Below are positions 12,962 through 23,408 of a stretch of 64,000 nucleotides of DNA, one piece after another (within the stretch, counting starts at the first letter, position 1; every line of letters begins with the position of its first letter). The notes beneath the pieces were generated by a model. The model had not been told where the DNA came from. It was given only the letters and a program-made list of their open reading frames with translations, and ran no database searches. Origin of the DNA: Collybiopsis luxurians FD-317 M1 (lineage: Eukaryota > Basidiomycota > Agaricomycetes > Agaricales > Omphalotaceae); contig KN834766.1 in NCBI GenBank assembly GCA_000827265.1, positions 677,061 to 741,060 on the forward strand, written 5' to 3'. Made by a program: the position numbers and the translations under genes.

Positions 12962-14500
12962 TGTTTCCTACAGGGTATATCCCGTGAAATGCCTTCCTAT
13001 GGCTCATTACACCCTTTTTCTCAATAAGCGACATGTGCAAAACCGTGACCTTAGATCTCTTCTTTGCATTGCAGTAGTGCCAACATTGCACCCCGTCAGT
13101 CAGTCGGCTGTCTCAAAGTTCACTATATCGGCGCCATCTCTGTTCCACATTTGCGTGCTAGGTCATACTTGCATAGAGATGTTGGAGTTGATAACATGCT
13201 GTCAAGCAAGATTCGCTCAAGATCGTCTTTTGTCCGCAAAGCATTGATTAAATTTAACACTATCATCCGAGGATATGTCTGGAAGGTCTAGACTGCATAC
13301 CTTCTTGATTTTACTTATTTAATCCGTATTCTTTCTTTGAATATCTCTCTCGATGAACTTTGATCATGAACACGAGGCCACCCTATTCTCATTCTTGACT
13401 CAGAATTGCACTTCTTGGTGGAACGAAATGTGATACAAAGACCAAGTCTGCTCTTCCCGGGCCGACAATTTGTTCCTCGTAGCAAAATTTCAAGAGTCTG
13501 TCAGTAACCCGTCCCAAGTTTCATTTAAGAACTTGCATGAGCCGGTTTTGAATTTCTTCGCATTCTGTGCCTCCGACAGAATAAATGTTGCACGCCATAT
13601 AGTAGGTCATATAAGGTACAGGTTGAGAAGTATCATTGATAACAGGTAACAGTAAAGTCGCCTCGTTACTGGTGGAAGACCTGAATGCTAGACTGAGGAG
13701 TAACCTCATATGTTCACGGGGATTTGTTAATATCTTGGTTAATATAGTTATCCCTCAACGTAGACATCTCCAAGCGCAAAACTTCTGGACACCTCTGTCA
13801 CATATGAATTCAGAGGTCGGGCTCTATTACCTTCCGATGAACAGATATTGGTATCAGATTACTGTACCCCCCGGTCAGTGCGGCAAATCCCAACGATTAT
13901 TTGACAGAAAAAAAGAAAAATTGAAATCAAAAGAAGACCGTTTCTTTACCTCTTATCTTCTGAGATCCGATAGAAGCCTTGGGGCTCGACTGGCAAGGGT
14001 GTGTTTGACAGCAGGAATCGAAGCTATTGTAGCCGATTTTGGCTTTCCTCGTTAACTGTGCCTTTGACAGAGTAAATGTTGCACGTCATATACGGGACCA
14101 TATCTTCAAAGGCACAGAATGAGAAAAGTCTGTGGAGTAAAAGCGTCGCCTCGTTGCTAGTGGAAGGCTCGATTGCTGGACTGGAAGCATAGAATTTTCT
14201 AAGCATCCAAGTCTATAAGCGCGAAACTTCTGGACATCTCTGTCATTTGAGGCCGGGCTATATTACTTTCCGATGAACCTACTTTGCCGCGTTGGTTTTC
14301 CGACGCTCTATCGAACTACCATCGAAACCTGAGAATCCCAGTACCCATATCTCCGCGCTACATTACGAAAAACAGGTGCTAGGAAACCAGTCTGCTGTCA
14401 ATGGTTATAGATGCCGCCGAAGTCACCGGAAAACATGATGCTCTAGCTTAGACTGCGACAAGAAAGCAAACTCCGAATCGACCCTTTGTCCATAGCTATC
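12962..14500. repeat. Upstream flank of lectin-like copy 1, shared with the arms at 32.2-33.3 and 34.8-36.0 kb
   Basis: The stretch is repeated upstream of all three lectin-like genes; for example 13064-13200 matches 32310-32450 and the complement of 35770-35900. Within it a block of about 200 bases, read on the minus strand as STSNEATLLL...CNIYSVGGTE...QNRL, occurs twice in tandem (13521-13709 and 14024-14206) and again near 32.95 and 35.1 kb. Its reading frame is not kept between copies, so it is annotated as a repeat and not a gene. Confidence 0.55.
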
Positions 14501-14504
14501 GTTG

Positions 14505-14930
14505 CGCCGACTTGGCACTTTGCTCGTCAGAGCTTACCCCTTCCATCTGTAATTGAAACGAATCCGGAACCCTGGCTTCTGTCTACACGACTACACCTGC
14601 TGCGGATACTTCAAAATTGGATACCTCTTGTTTCGAACCCTCAATTTACTTCTTTCATAGCCGCCGCGTATGCTGTACTTTTCCAACGCCTCCTCCAAAT
14701 CTAACCCTCATCGAATTCATGCTCAAACCTTTCAGGAGCTTCATCCTGCTCAAGTCTAACACTCAGCCGTTCCTTCCACAACTCCTCAAATACATCCCGC
14801 GCTATATCCACGAACCACCCTCCCACCTGTTCCATCCCGTCAGGTCCGATTGTGGTTCATACCCTACCTCGTACGTCGGACCCATCTCAAAGTCTTGATG
14901 AACGGCTGCAGTGTGTTTCGGATACTATCT
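14505..14930 (-). pseudogene. Fragment B of the secreted protein gene
   Basis: On the minus strand the sequence parallels 9958-10345 (for example around 14700-14830, the complement of the segment reading CGAATTCATGCTCAAACCTT) and hence the C-terminal region of the intact gene at 22628-23408. Frame is lost. Its far end joins abruptly to a dead GCN1 fragment at about 15003, a chimeric duplication junction. Confidence 0.65.
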
Positions 14931-15002
14931 CGTTTGGGATACAAGCAAGAAAACTCCTCCAACTCCGAGGATCGTGGAACAAATTGAGTGGGAAGGATAT
15001 TA

Positions 15003-15532
15003 CACGAATACCTGCATGCTTAGCCAAACCCACAAGCTCTTCCCTGAAAAGCCTGACCCTGGCCCCAGTCCAACTTTTGAAACAGAATATCTTGGGCAAT
15101 ATTCATCGATGGGGTCTAATGATTCACTACTTTATCTCTTTGCCACCTTGAACTCCCAGTTGACCCTTCGCGTGACAGTAATAAATAATGAGAGTAAGAA
15201 AGGCTAAGATTACACGGTACACATACTATTAGACCCTGACTCATCCTCGTCGTAGAAATTGCTGGAAGAAGACAGCCACGATTGAATATCTGATTTGCTC
15301 ATCGGTCCAGCTGCGTCTCCTTCCGACTTTTGAGCTTTGAAAGCCGAACTTTTTGCCGGTTGACGCCATTGTGGTTCGATCTTGATTTCAATATGAAAAG
15401 AGGCATTTCAGTGCTAGACAATGCTTAGCAGTAAAAAAAACATTAAAGGCACAGAAGTCAAAGCTACGACGGTCCGGTTCAAGATTCAATAAGCGCCCGA
15501 AATTCCGATCAGCTCCCATAGTGGACGCCCGG
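15003..15532 (-). pseudogene. Dead duplicate of the GCN1 5' end (exons 1-2 and upstream)
   Basis: The block matches 6751-7290 of the real GCN1 gene, including exon 1 (MSKSDIQSWLSSSSNF), the first intron and most of exon 2. In exon 2 the codon for Trp in NDWTPSMN has become TAG, and one inserted base shifts the frame before the segment equivalent to REELLGLAKHAG. It also retains an ATG at 15369 where the functional gene has CTG. It lies upstream of cc3, just as GCN1 lies upstream of cc1. Confidence 0.9.
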
Positions 15533-15665
15533 ATTCTGTGTATACGGCATAGTACGAATTAGGAAGGTGAAGTATTTAAAGTCCGCCCTTGATCACTCGA
15601 TGAATGATGGTAGTCTTCACCAGCTATGTTTCCCCCAAACCACCATATACAGCGTATAGTTCATC

Positions 15666-16296
15666 ATGCCCAACCAGCTCTGGTCCATAGATGTGCGCTT
15701 TTTCTCTGTATCTTAAGTTTCAGCCCGCTAATCTTCTTGCACAGAACATTCAGACTACCCAGGTAGAATTGTCCAGAACGGCATTCCTTTTCTGCCGCTA
15801 GCTTACTTTTTCGAAAATTCCTCCTCTGTCCTCTGTGCGATACAGGTACCCACTTCACCCTTTAATCTTGATTACCACAGATAACATTCCAGCTGATTCT
15901 CGCTCTTACAGGCCAATCCCACCTTGACTCAAGTCGAGCTCAAGAACCAAGAAATTTTGCGCAAAATCGTAGCCCTTCATCCGGGAAACTCAGTTCTAGA
16001 TATCACCTCTTTTGCCTTTATAGACGCCGCCGAAGATCTTCTAAATGAGGTAACTACAAGTTCTAGCCCGCTTTCTACGTTTCAACCGGATATCCCCGAG
16101 AATAAGGCCGACATTTCCCTGCTTCTTCGCAACATGGAGAACGTCGAGGACGTCTTATATCAGGCTTTAGCTCAGAAAAAAAGAACTCGATAAACAGCTA
16201 GAGCAGTTCATCAGAAAGCAGAAGGAAGTCACTGCTGTCATCGAGAGCGCCTCAGCTAGGCTCGCAAGCATTAAGGGTAACATTGGCGGGAAATAA
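15666..16296 (+). pseudogene. cc3: subfamily B coiled-coil gene broken by a one-base frameshift
   Basis: Close copy of cc2: exon 1 15666-15692 (MPNQLWSID), microexon 15745-15762 (NIQTTQ), core exon 15912-16049 (ANPTLTQVELKNQEILRKIV...), last exon from 16101. A run of seven A (six in cc2) just after LYQALAQK shifts the frame and gives TAA at 16191-16193. The downstream coil up to NIGGK and TAA at 16296 is otherwise preserved in the other frame. The exon 3 start used by cc2 reads into a stop here, so only the acceptor at 15911 works. The break is recent. Confidence 0.75.
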
Positions 16297-16904
16297 TGTT
16301 GCTTCAGGCGAGTAAACCCAATTTCATCTTACCTCCAGTATAACTTATAACCAAAGATTGGTTTCCTACCAGCGTTCTCACTGTAACTGTAACTGGAGTC
16401 ACTAAACCATGTTGCACGAATATTAAAATAATTCCCTTGTTTGTTGTCACATCGCTTTGTACAAGTTGTTTATCGAATTCATGCTTGTTTGTTTGTTTCA
16501 TCCTTCCTCCGCGAAGTATACGTAACTCTTTGAATCGTCGTGTCGCCACGCTGATATGCAATGTACAATCAACAACAGGCCTACTCTAAGTCTTCCGCGT
16601 CGATTTCATTGGTTGTGACTTCATCTTGCGCCGCGCTGCATGCTAATCCGACACTCTACCAAGTTAACATCGAAACCTGAGAAGCTCTATTCCATATCGC
16701 TACGCTTGGTCACAGAAACTTGATCACAGAAAACAGGCGCTAGGTAACACATCCTTCGCTGTTGATAGTTATAGATGCCACCGAATTTACCAGAGCTTTG
16801 AATGTCAATTGAACAATTCTGAACAAACCCGACATCTCATTAATCCGGCGCGAAATCAAGCTCATTCAAAGCATGATACTCTGCGACCAGAAAGCAAAAT
16901 CTTC
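16297..16904. other. Intergenic, paralogous to 9321-9960
   Basis: Duplicated non-coding flank of cc3; no gene seen. A C/G-rich run (CCCCCCCCCCGGGGCGGCGG) follows at about 16985. Confidence 0.5.
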
Positions 16905-16949
16905 GAATCGACCGCCGACCTGTCAGTTTACTCGTCAGATTTTACCCTA

Positions 16950-17300
16950 CCTAGTAAACGATGTAAGTCCCGGCCTGTTCCTTCCCCCCCCCCGGGGCGG
17001 CGGCCTACACGACCACACCCGTTGCGAATACTTCAAAATCGGATACCTAATTTTCAAACCCTCAATTCACTTGTTTCATAAGCATTTCCTTCCCTCAGTG
17101 TCTGATCAAAATCGTCAAATCACCCTTATCTAACTCGTGCTCAAACCTCTCAGAAACATCCTGCTCAAGTCTAACACATAGTCGTTCCTTCCTCGACTCC
17201 TCAAATACACCCCACGCCATATCCATGAACCACGTCGTGAACCCTCACTGGCCTCATACAGTCTGACCTATCTCAAAGTTTTGACGAGCAACTACAGTAT
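16950..17300 (-). pseudogene. Fragment C of the secreted protein gene
   Basis: Third decayed fragment equivalent to fragments A and B, in the same order relative to the following mini-ORF as fragment A. It lacks an open frame and is interrupted by the C/G-rich run. Similarity is clearest in 17130-17250, the complement of segments reading CTCGTGCTCAAACCTCTCAG and CACGCCATATCCATGAACCA. Confidence 0.6.
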
Positions 17301-17388
17301 AATCTTTGCACAAAGTTCCAGTACCATCTCGGTCATAATCCAGATTTTTAAAAAACTCCTCTAATTCTTCCGTGCCGTGTATTGAACG

Positions 17389-17549
17389 ATGCCATCCTTC
17401 CGAGATCAATTACGGACATACGACTCGGACTCTCATATGCTTCAAGGTGGGCATTAGCTTCCATTTGTCATTTTCTCCTGAAACCGTTATTTTATCCTAC
17501 AGTAAAAGCATTGGCCGATTCAATGATACAGAGGATCCATCTATTGTAG
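17389..17549 (+). CDS. Duplicate of the mini-ORF at 10442 (34 codons)
   Basis: Exons 17389-17446 and 17503-17549 repeat the pair at 10442-10593, giving MPSFRDQLRTYDSDSHMLQ joined to VKALADSMIQRIHLL and TAG. Both splice sites are kept but the stop has moved, so selection on the peptide end is weak. Same uncertainty as the first copy. Confidence 0.25.
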
Positions 17550-18105
17550 TTTGTACCAGCGTAGCGTTTGTCAAAAGAAAAAAATCGGGTAGATCCCCCG
17601 TTATATTATACGGTCCCCATTGATTGAATAGAAAAGAATAAGTAAATAGGGGGCTCACGGAAACGAGCTGAGCTTCGTCTCTCGAGGGTCATGGGACGAT
17701 TAGTTTGGGGAACCAGTCACAAGGCAGTTACGACAGTCCACCACCAGGGATAAGGCTCGCACATACCAACAAAGGTCCAAAATATTGCCAACAATAAAGC
17801 TCAGTCGTATATGCAAGCACATTTATTTCCGCGGCCACTGATGCTCATAAACAATAACGTATGGAAAACGAAGCAAACTGTCATTAGTTTGAAATATTAA
17901 TGACTATCCCTCCATAGATAACACTTTGAATGAGGAGTGTAGATACGAACAATGTCCTAATCACGGTTGAAAGGCGAGTTACATACCATTTTCTTTGTAA
18001 GTAATTGCTTCCGGATGAGAGTCGGTGATTGCCGCGAGCGTGGTAACGCATATGCGGGATTGAAAAGGAAAGCCAAAGCTGTGAATACTAACTTTACTCT
18101 GGACC
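17550..18105. other. Intergenic, duplicated from 10594-11210
   Basis: No gene seen. It carries the conserved block around GATTGCCGCGAGCGTGGTAA (also near 11130) immediately before cc4. Confidence 0.55.
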
Positions 18106-18574
18106 ATGCACTCCACCATCATATCGAGCCAAGTTCCTCCTTCAAATGTAAGCGCTTTTTAGATTTGGATCAAAAGTTGGAGTATTAAAACTTCATTACT
18201 TTCATAGAGCTCCTCTGAATCCGAGGCGGATTATCAGCAACCCCCTCCTACCTTTGTTCAAGTCGTTCAAAGGAATCAGGCAATCTTGCGCAACGTTATT
18301 GAGCTAAATTCAGGGGCGCACTCTACAGCTGTTGCTTCAGTCATAGTTCAGGAGGAAACTGAGCAGCTTTTGCGAAAGGCAAAGTCATTTTGTTACCGCT
18401 CGTCAAATTCTACTGTGCTTACCTTAAATACAGAATGCCATCGACCACAAAATGATTACACGAGACTGCAGAAGGGTTATCGAACACCTGAAAGAAACAA
18501 TAGCAAAGCAGAAGGAAGCTACAGCTAGCCTAGAGGCAATTCTTGCTGTTCTCGAAGCCGTTCAAGGGAACTAG
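18106..18574 (+). CDS. cc4: small coiled-coil family protein, subfamily A, 117 residues
   Basis: Closest to cc1. Exons 18106-18147, 18208-18378 and 18434-18574. The family's usual start codon is ATA here (18121), but an in-frame ATG 15 bases upstream gives MHSTIISSQVPPSN, so the frame is rescued. The core reads PPPTFVQVVQRNQAILRNVI...VQEETEQLLRK; the coil NAIDHKMITRDCRRVIEHLK then KQKEATASLEAILAVLEAVQ ends in GN and TAG. The second intron would begin GC (GCAAAG) where cc1 has GTATGC, a non-canonical GC-AG intron. Probably still functional, less certain than cc1. Confidence 0.65.
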
Positions 18575-19551
18575 GGCTAAGGTGAGCTATCGATATCATT
18601 TCTCCCAGTCGGGTTAGGACTACTTGAGCCCCTTCTCATCCAGTCTCTACCTAATTTAGAATTCGCTTTCTATCGTTGTGCTTTCCTCGCTGTGTGTCTG
18701 TCTATGCTCAATGTTCTCCCAGCCTGTGTAGTATATCTCTCGTCGTTTGTATGCAATCTCTACCCCACGTAGCCAAAAAGCTGTAGAGCTCCTTGCACCG
18801 CCCCGTACAGCCATGCGGATTCAAGGTGCTCCTTTCAGGTTCTACAGTACAATTGGTTAGAGCATGAGAGAGCGTTCTAAACGCTGATCAAAACAGCCTG
18901 TCAAGCAGGTGTCAAATCCATGATCGTTCAATTCATAACTGTTCGCTTCTCGAATATCGTCTTCACACACTTTACAGGGGTACAAAGTGTTTTTAAAGCA
19001 TCATTCTTCATATTATATGGTCATCTGCCTCATAGGTGGTAGTTCTTCCTCGCTCAAAATGATGAGTTAATTCACATATTGTCACCGCCGAGTGTAGAGA
19101 AGAGCAACTCCCAGGAAAGCAGGTAAATTTACGGAGAATGAGTACAGGTAGCTCTATAATTCTCAACATTGTAACTGAACCCGCTTTTCTGAGCACTGAA
19201 CTTGAATGCAACCGTATGATGGAATAACATTCGGATATATATCGGCTCTGAGGAGGATGATTCTAGACGAGGTTGAGGTTGTAGGTGCAGTGGGTGTGGA
19301 TGTAGGTGCTGAAATGAGCCTGACATTTCTCGAGATGGAAAATTTAACTATTACAAGCCAAATACATAGCGAAAAATATGCATTTCACTTCACCGGTTTC
19401 CTAACCAATTTTCGCAGATTCTCGGGACACTTGCAGTGGCGTGCACTCCCTCTTGCTTCATTCGAGACTCAGTCACTTTCTAATTTTGTAATCGCAGCCT
19501 GCCTGAAAGTTACGTTAAAACATGAGGATAATCATTGAAGACAAGCAATGC
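18575..19551. other. 3' flank of cc4; no gene
   Basis: The first 400 bases resemble the 3' flank of cc1. The rest shows only short open frames without splice or paralogue support, including a 110-codon plus-strand frame at 19206-19538. Confidence 0.5.
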
Positions 19552-21611
19552 TCACGGTAAGACGACACGTAACCCATTGTCACTCCGGATATTTACAAGA
19601 ATCGTACCCTAAGGTTGAAGATTTAAATTGACAGCAAAGTCCATAAGTAAATGCGGATACTCACATCTGGTGCACGGCGGGTGGAGGCTACGGTTCCCTT
19701 CACAAGCTCATTATGGCCATTGAAGAAACAGACTCGAGCACCCTGAGATACTAGACGATGCTTAGAAGCAGAAGAGCTCAACGAAATACTGGACCCATCG
19801 CTGTTATTGTGCTGAACCGTAGATGGCGAAGTAGAAGTTGTTGCCGATCTTTGTTTATTGCGTTCCTGTTTGATTTGAGTGTTAATGTCAGTAGTCAGAC
19901 TGGCCCTATTATCTTCAAGAATGGCTTCTGGATTGATGGAGGAATTCAGCTCTGTTTTCGGAGGATTGATAACATTCTCCAAGAGAAGCCCATCCAGTGA
20001 TGTTGAAAGGCAGTAAGTATTATCAGTGCTGCCACCAGTGAAGTTCTCACTCTCTGTCAAATTCGACTTGAAAAACGGCAAACCTGGAATACAATTATCA
20101 ATTCCAGCTTTGCTGATGGCTTAACGAGTTCTCGCGCGCCTGGACTATCAACACACAGCTCCAGCTTTTCTTCAATCCTCCTAATCAGCTCCAAGTCTTC
20201 GGGAAATTCCGTGTCTGACTGGGATTTGTCATCGGTATAGTGGTATTCAAAAAATTCAATAACTAACATCTTGCAGTATGGTGCACCAATCGTTATCGTG
20301 GGTGACGGCTACATGAGCAGCAGGGCACTGTGATTCGAGTCAGGTCCTCTGACGAGCAAGGGTCGTTGGTCATGATCACAATACCTTTTTTAAAATGTAC
20401 TCATTGATAACGTCGGAAGGATGATATATCTGTCCATGAAAATACCAGTGACTGAGTTGTATATGCTAAAAAAGACTATGTTCTGTACCTGAGAATCCAG
20501 CTCTTCGAATTCTGAGGAAAGAGAGCCGCCGGAGCTTGCACTACTGACAGGTGATATTGCCCCGACGCGCTCAGTTTCCATGTCGCCCCTGCATGTTCCA
20601 CTTGAGTCATACTGAGAGCTGCAGCTCAGCCTCGCTATAGAAGTGGATAGTGATAATATTTCTCCCCGATACATGACACTCTTTGGGGTCAATTTTTTAA
20701 TATTCGACACCTTGACAGCCTTACCCAAAAGCCGAGCTTTGGCGCCTTGCCGAAGGCATATCTTAAACCCCCGAATAAAGACAGCTTGGTTGTGGGCCTC
20801 AGAATCCAGATGGGATCTGTTTGGAACTGAACTGTGGACTGTGGAGGAGTGCGTCATACATAGTTTTCCGTCACCAAGTCCGCCAGTCGTAAACTTGAGT
20901 GAAATAATCTGTTTTTGCTCTGAATGCAAGAATGCAGCCGCTTCCCAGGTGCATGTCTTGTCATATCCAGTGATGAGATACAATGAGCCGTTCTCAGCTT
21001 CCAAGCCAAGAGACGGCCCATTTATGTACTGATACCAGCTTTCTGCGTGGTCTGCCGCATGTTTGCGCAATCCAGACAGATCCCGGTAGTCAACCCTAGA
21101 TGCCCCATTTGGTAGCATGAGTACCGCTCCATGCGATTTGGCAAATTTAAGTTCAATGCCTGCTCCAATAGCAAACGGACCACCTCTGAAAGAGATAAAG
21201 ATGCATCAATGTGTAATCGCACTTCCCCTATATCAATGAACATTGAACGCACGAAATTGGTGCTGAAACTTCAGCACCTAGGTTGATAGACTCGGTCCCT
21301 GAGCTGCAGATAGGAACCCCTGCTCGATGACATTGTGACTTCAAGGTAAGCAATCGTGGATTCCACTCAAGCTCAGCGAATCCATCTGGGACACCATGCC
21401 ATTGGTTGATGACATGATCCCTCGGCAGGAAGACGTTGAACAAAAACTCAAAAGCGCCATCTGCAGTCACTAGCCCAACATCTCCAATGCGTATTCCATC
21501 GGATAGATATTCCTCTGGCAAAGCTTCATTCGGTTCCGGAAACCATAAGGGATAGCCGTGACCATGATGTAGCAGTAAACGTGCGTAGGTTTCGCTGGGA
21601 TTTGGGGACAT
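19552..21611 (-). CDS. Mushroom-expanded YARLLL...GHGYPLW family protein
   Basis: Matches, from memory, a large Agaricomycete-specific family of unknown function. The start at 21611 gives MSPNPSETYARLLLHHGHGY PLWFPEPNE, then IRIGDVGLVTADGAFEFLFN (residues about 45-65). Exon 1 (21253-21611) joins exon 2 at 21185 to give SGGPFAIGAGIELKFAKSHG AVLMLPNGASR, then NGSLYLITGYDKTCTWEAAA. Later exons give IYHPSDVINEYILKK, HVAVTHDNDWCTIL, a Ser/Thr-rich stretch, and a C-terminal small domain VKGTVASTRRAPDGTILVNI ending in TGA at 19552. The middle intron boundaries are inferred from frame (for example a 71-base intron inside KLELC|LPFFKS). No signal peptide. Upstream open sequence to 21878 is probably not coding. 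Confidence 0.72.
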
Positions 21612-22627
21612 GAAATTTGACGGCAAGGGAAGTCTGAATAGCAGGATACGCAGTGGTAATTTGATAAATTGTTGCTTGGCTTCCGGCTGTGAGTAACACT
21701 TGGGCAAAGAAGAGGCCAGGAGAAATTCTGAGCAGAGTCTGAGATTGACCAGACGACTGCTGACTAGAGACCAATGTATTAAATAGAAGGCCCATAACAG
21801 CATTGCAATTCCTGTAGCGCTTGATGCAGCTGTGTTGTATCTTGAAAAGTGGGTTGGTACTGCCACCAAAGCTGTCACTTCAACTTACGTACTTTGTACA
21901 CTCGAGGTCTGAGGTCGCTGCGCTTTGGCAATGACAATAGATAGATGATACCAAAATGGTACGCATGTGCAGCACATCCTCGACCATGTGTCTAGGATAA
22001 AAAGCTGTCCTACATGCCACCCACGTCTCCGGAGAAGACGCCGAATAAATGATCACCTGGGAACTTGTCCAGAGAGGACAGCCCAGTCACCCTTCTTCTC
22101 GTTCCTGGTTCTGACGAGCTGGATCAGCTTACACTGCTGGCATTTGTCCACGCAGTAAAAATTTGGACATTATCCCACGTCTGTGGAATCCCAAGTCCCG
22201 ATTTGGATTTGGGTCTAAATCGGGACTTGGGACTTAGCATTCGCTCGGATGTCAAAAAGTAGGATAAAGATGATGATACGGGATTAAATATAGTTACTAC
22301 TTAAATACGAAGCTGTTGAGTCATGGAATGTCAAAGAAATCATGTATGAATAGTATACTGGAAGGTGATAGACTGGAAGAGAAGGAAAGAGAGAAGCACA
22401 GACAAGTCGAGGCATAAATAACTTGTATGGGCAAAGTTGAACAACATTCGGCTTTGCATCTTTGTACTATGACTACATACAGCTTAGGAAAGATCGATTT
22501 TATCTTCTCATTGCCAGACCACAACAATGAAGAGGACTTCTATGGGGTGCCAATACTGTACATACTACTGGTAGCTAAGTACCTTGTAAGTACCGCAACA
22601 ACTAGCTCAATCAGCCTCTGGCTACGC
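21612..22627. other. Intergenic with one perfect hairpin
   Basis: No gene seen on either strand. Contains the 15/15 hairpin at 22190-22231. The remainder is AT-rich with only short unsupported open frames. Confidence 0.55.
22190..22231. repeat. Perfect 15-base inverted repeat (hairpin)
   Basis: CCCAAGTCCCGATTT at 22190-22204 pairs exactly with AAATCGGGACTTGGG at 22217-22231 across a 12-base loop that itself repeats GATTTGGGT. No T-run follows. Could be a small foldback element remnant or a structured RNA; no gene ends directly at it. Confidence 0.8.
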
Positions 22628-23408
22628 CTAGTGTGGAGACTTCGAAGTTGGATACTGCTGCTTCAAGTCCCCGATGATTTTTATTCCTAACTCAGTCTTT
22701 CCCCAGCGCTGAGCCCATATTCGCAAATAACGCGCGTTAAACTCGCGCTGAAACGTCCCAGGTACGCCTTGGTGATCTCCATCATACTTCCCTCGTCGCC
22801 CTAATTCTTCAAGCACTCCCCACACCATATCCATCGATGACCCTCCACCCTTCTGACGTATCGGCGGTCCCGTTGGGTTCTTCAAATCCGGCTGTGGACC
22901 CCCGTACCTGATCTGTCTCAGCTTCTTGACGAAAGGCTTGCCCGCTGGATGGCATTCCGACGGAGTAACTTGCGCTACCATGCCATTCGTAATCCAAAAG
23001 AAAAACTCTTCCATTTCTTGGATACTATCAAAAGACACAGTCGCCTCGAGGTCGGTCATCACCCATTTCGGGCAGCTATTGAGCGGAAGTTTTGTCAAGA
23101 CCGGTTCAGCTATAGGATCGTCATTCTTCTCCACACTAAACGCGTGTACTCGTCTCGTCAAGCAAATAACCCATCTCTCGCGGATTGTGTCTGGGAACTG
23201 TTTTGCCAAGTATATGGGCAAGTTTTCTATGTTTGAATGTGTCTTTCACTGTTCAAATAACGATTCAAGGAATACGTGACTTACTATATTGGGGTCGAGC
23301 AAATCGTCTTTCAAGCTCCGTTCCATGATTAATTCGCGATCCCAGAGGCCAGGCAGTCACAACACTCCATAGGAACCACAGAGAAAAGAACAACAGGTGA
23401 ACAAGCAT
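22628..23408 (-). CDS. Putative secreted protein, 240 residues (intact parent of three fragments)
   Basis: Exons 23285-23408 and 22628-23226 give 241 codons including the stop. The start at 23408 opens MLVHLLFFSLWFLWSVVTAW, a strong signal peptide, followed by a basic stretch ELERRFARPQYK. The mature part is soluble-looking: LAKQFPDTIRERWVICLTRR, FVKKLRQIRYGG, MDMVWGVLEELGRRGKYD, GVPGTFQREFNARYLRIWAQ. Two Cys lie near LNSCPKW and SECHPAG. No known domain is recognised. Fragments A-C at 10.0, 14.7 and 17.1 kb derive from this family, so it was once multi-copy here. An upstream in-frame extension to 23549 lacks signal-peptide logic and was not used. Confidence 0.7.
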
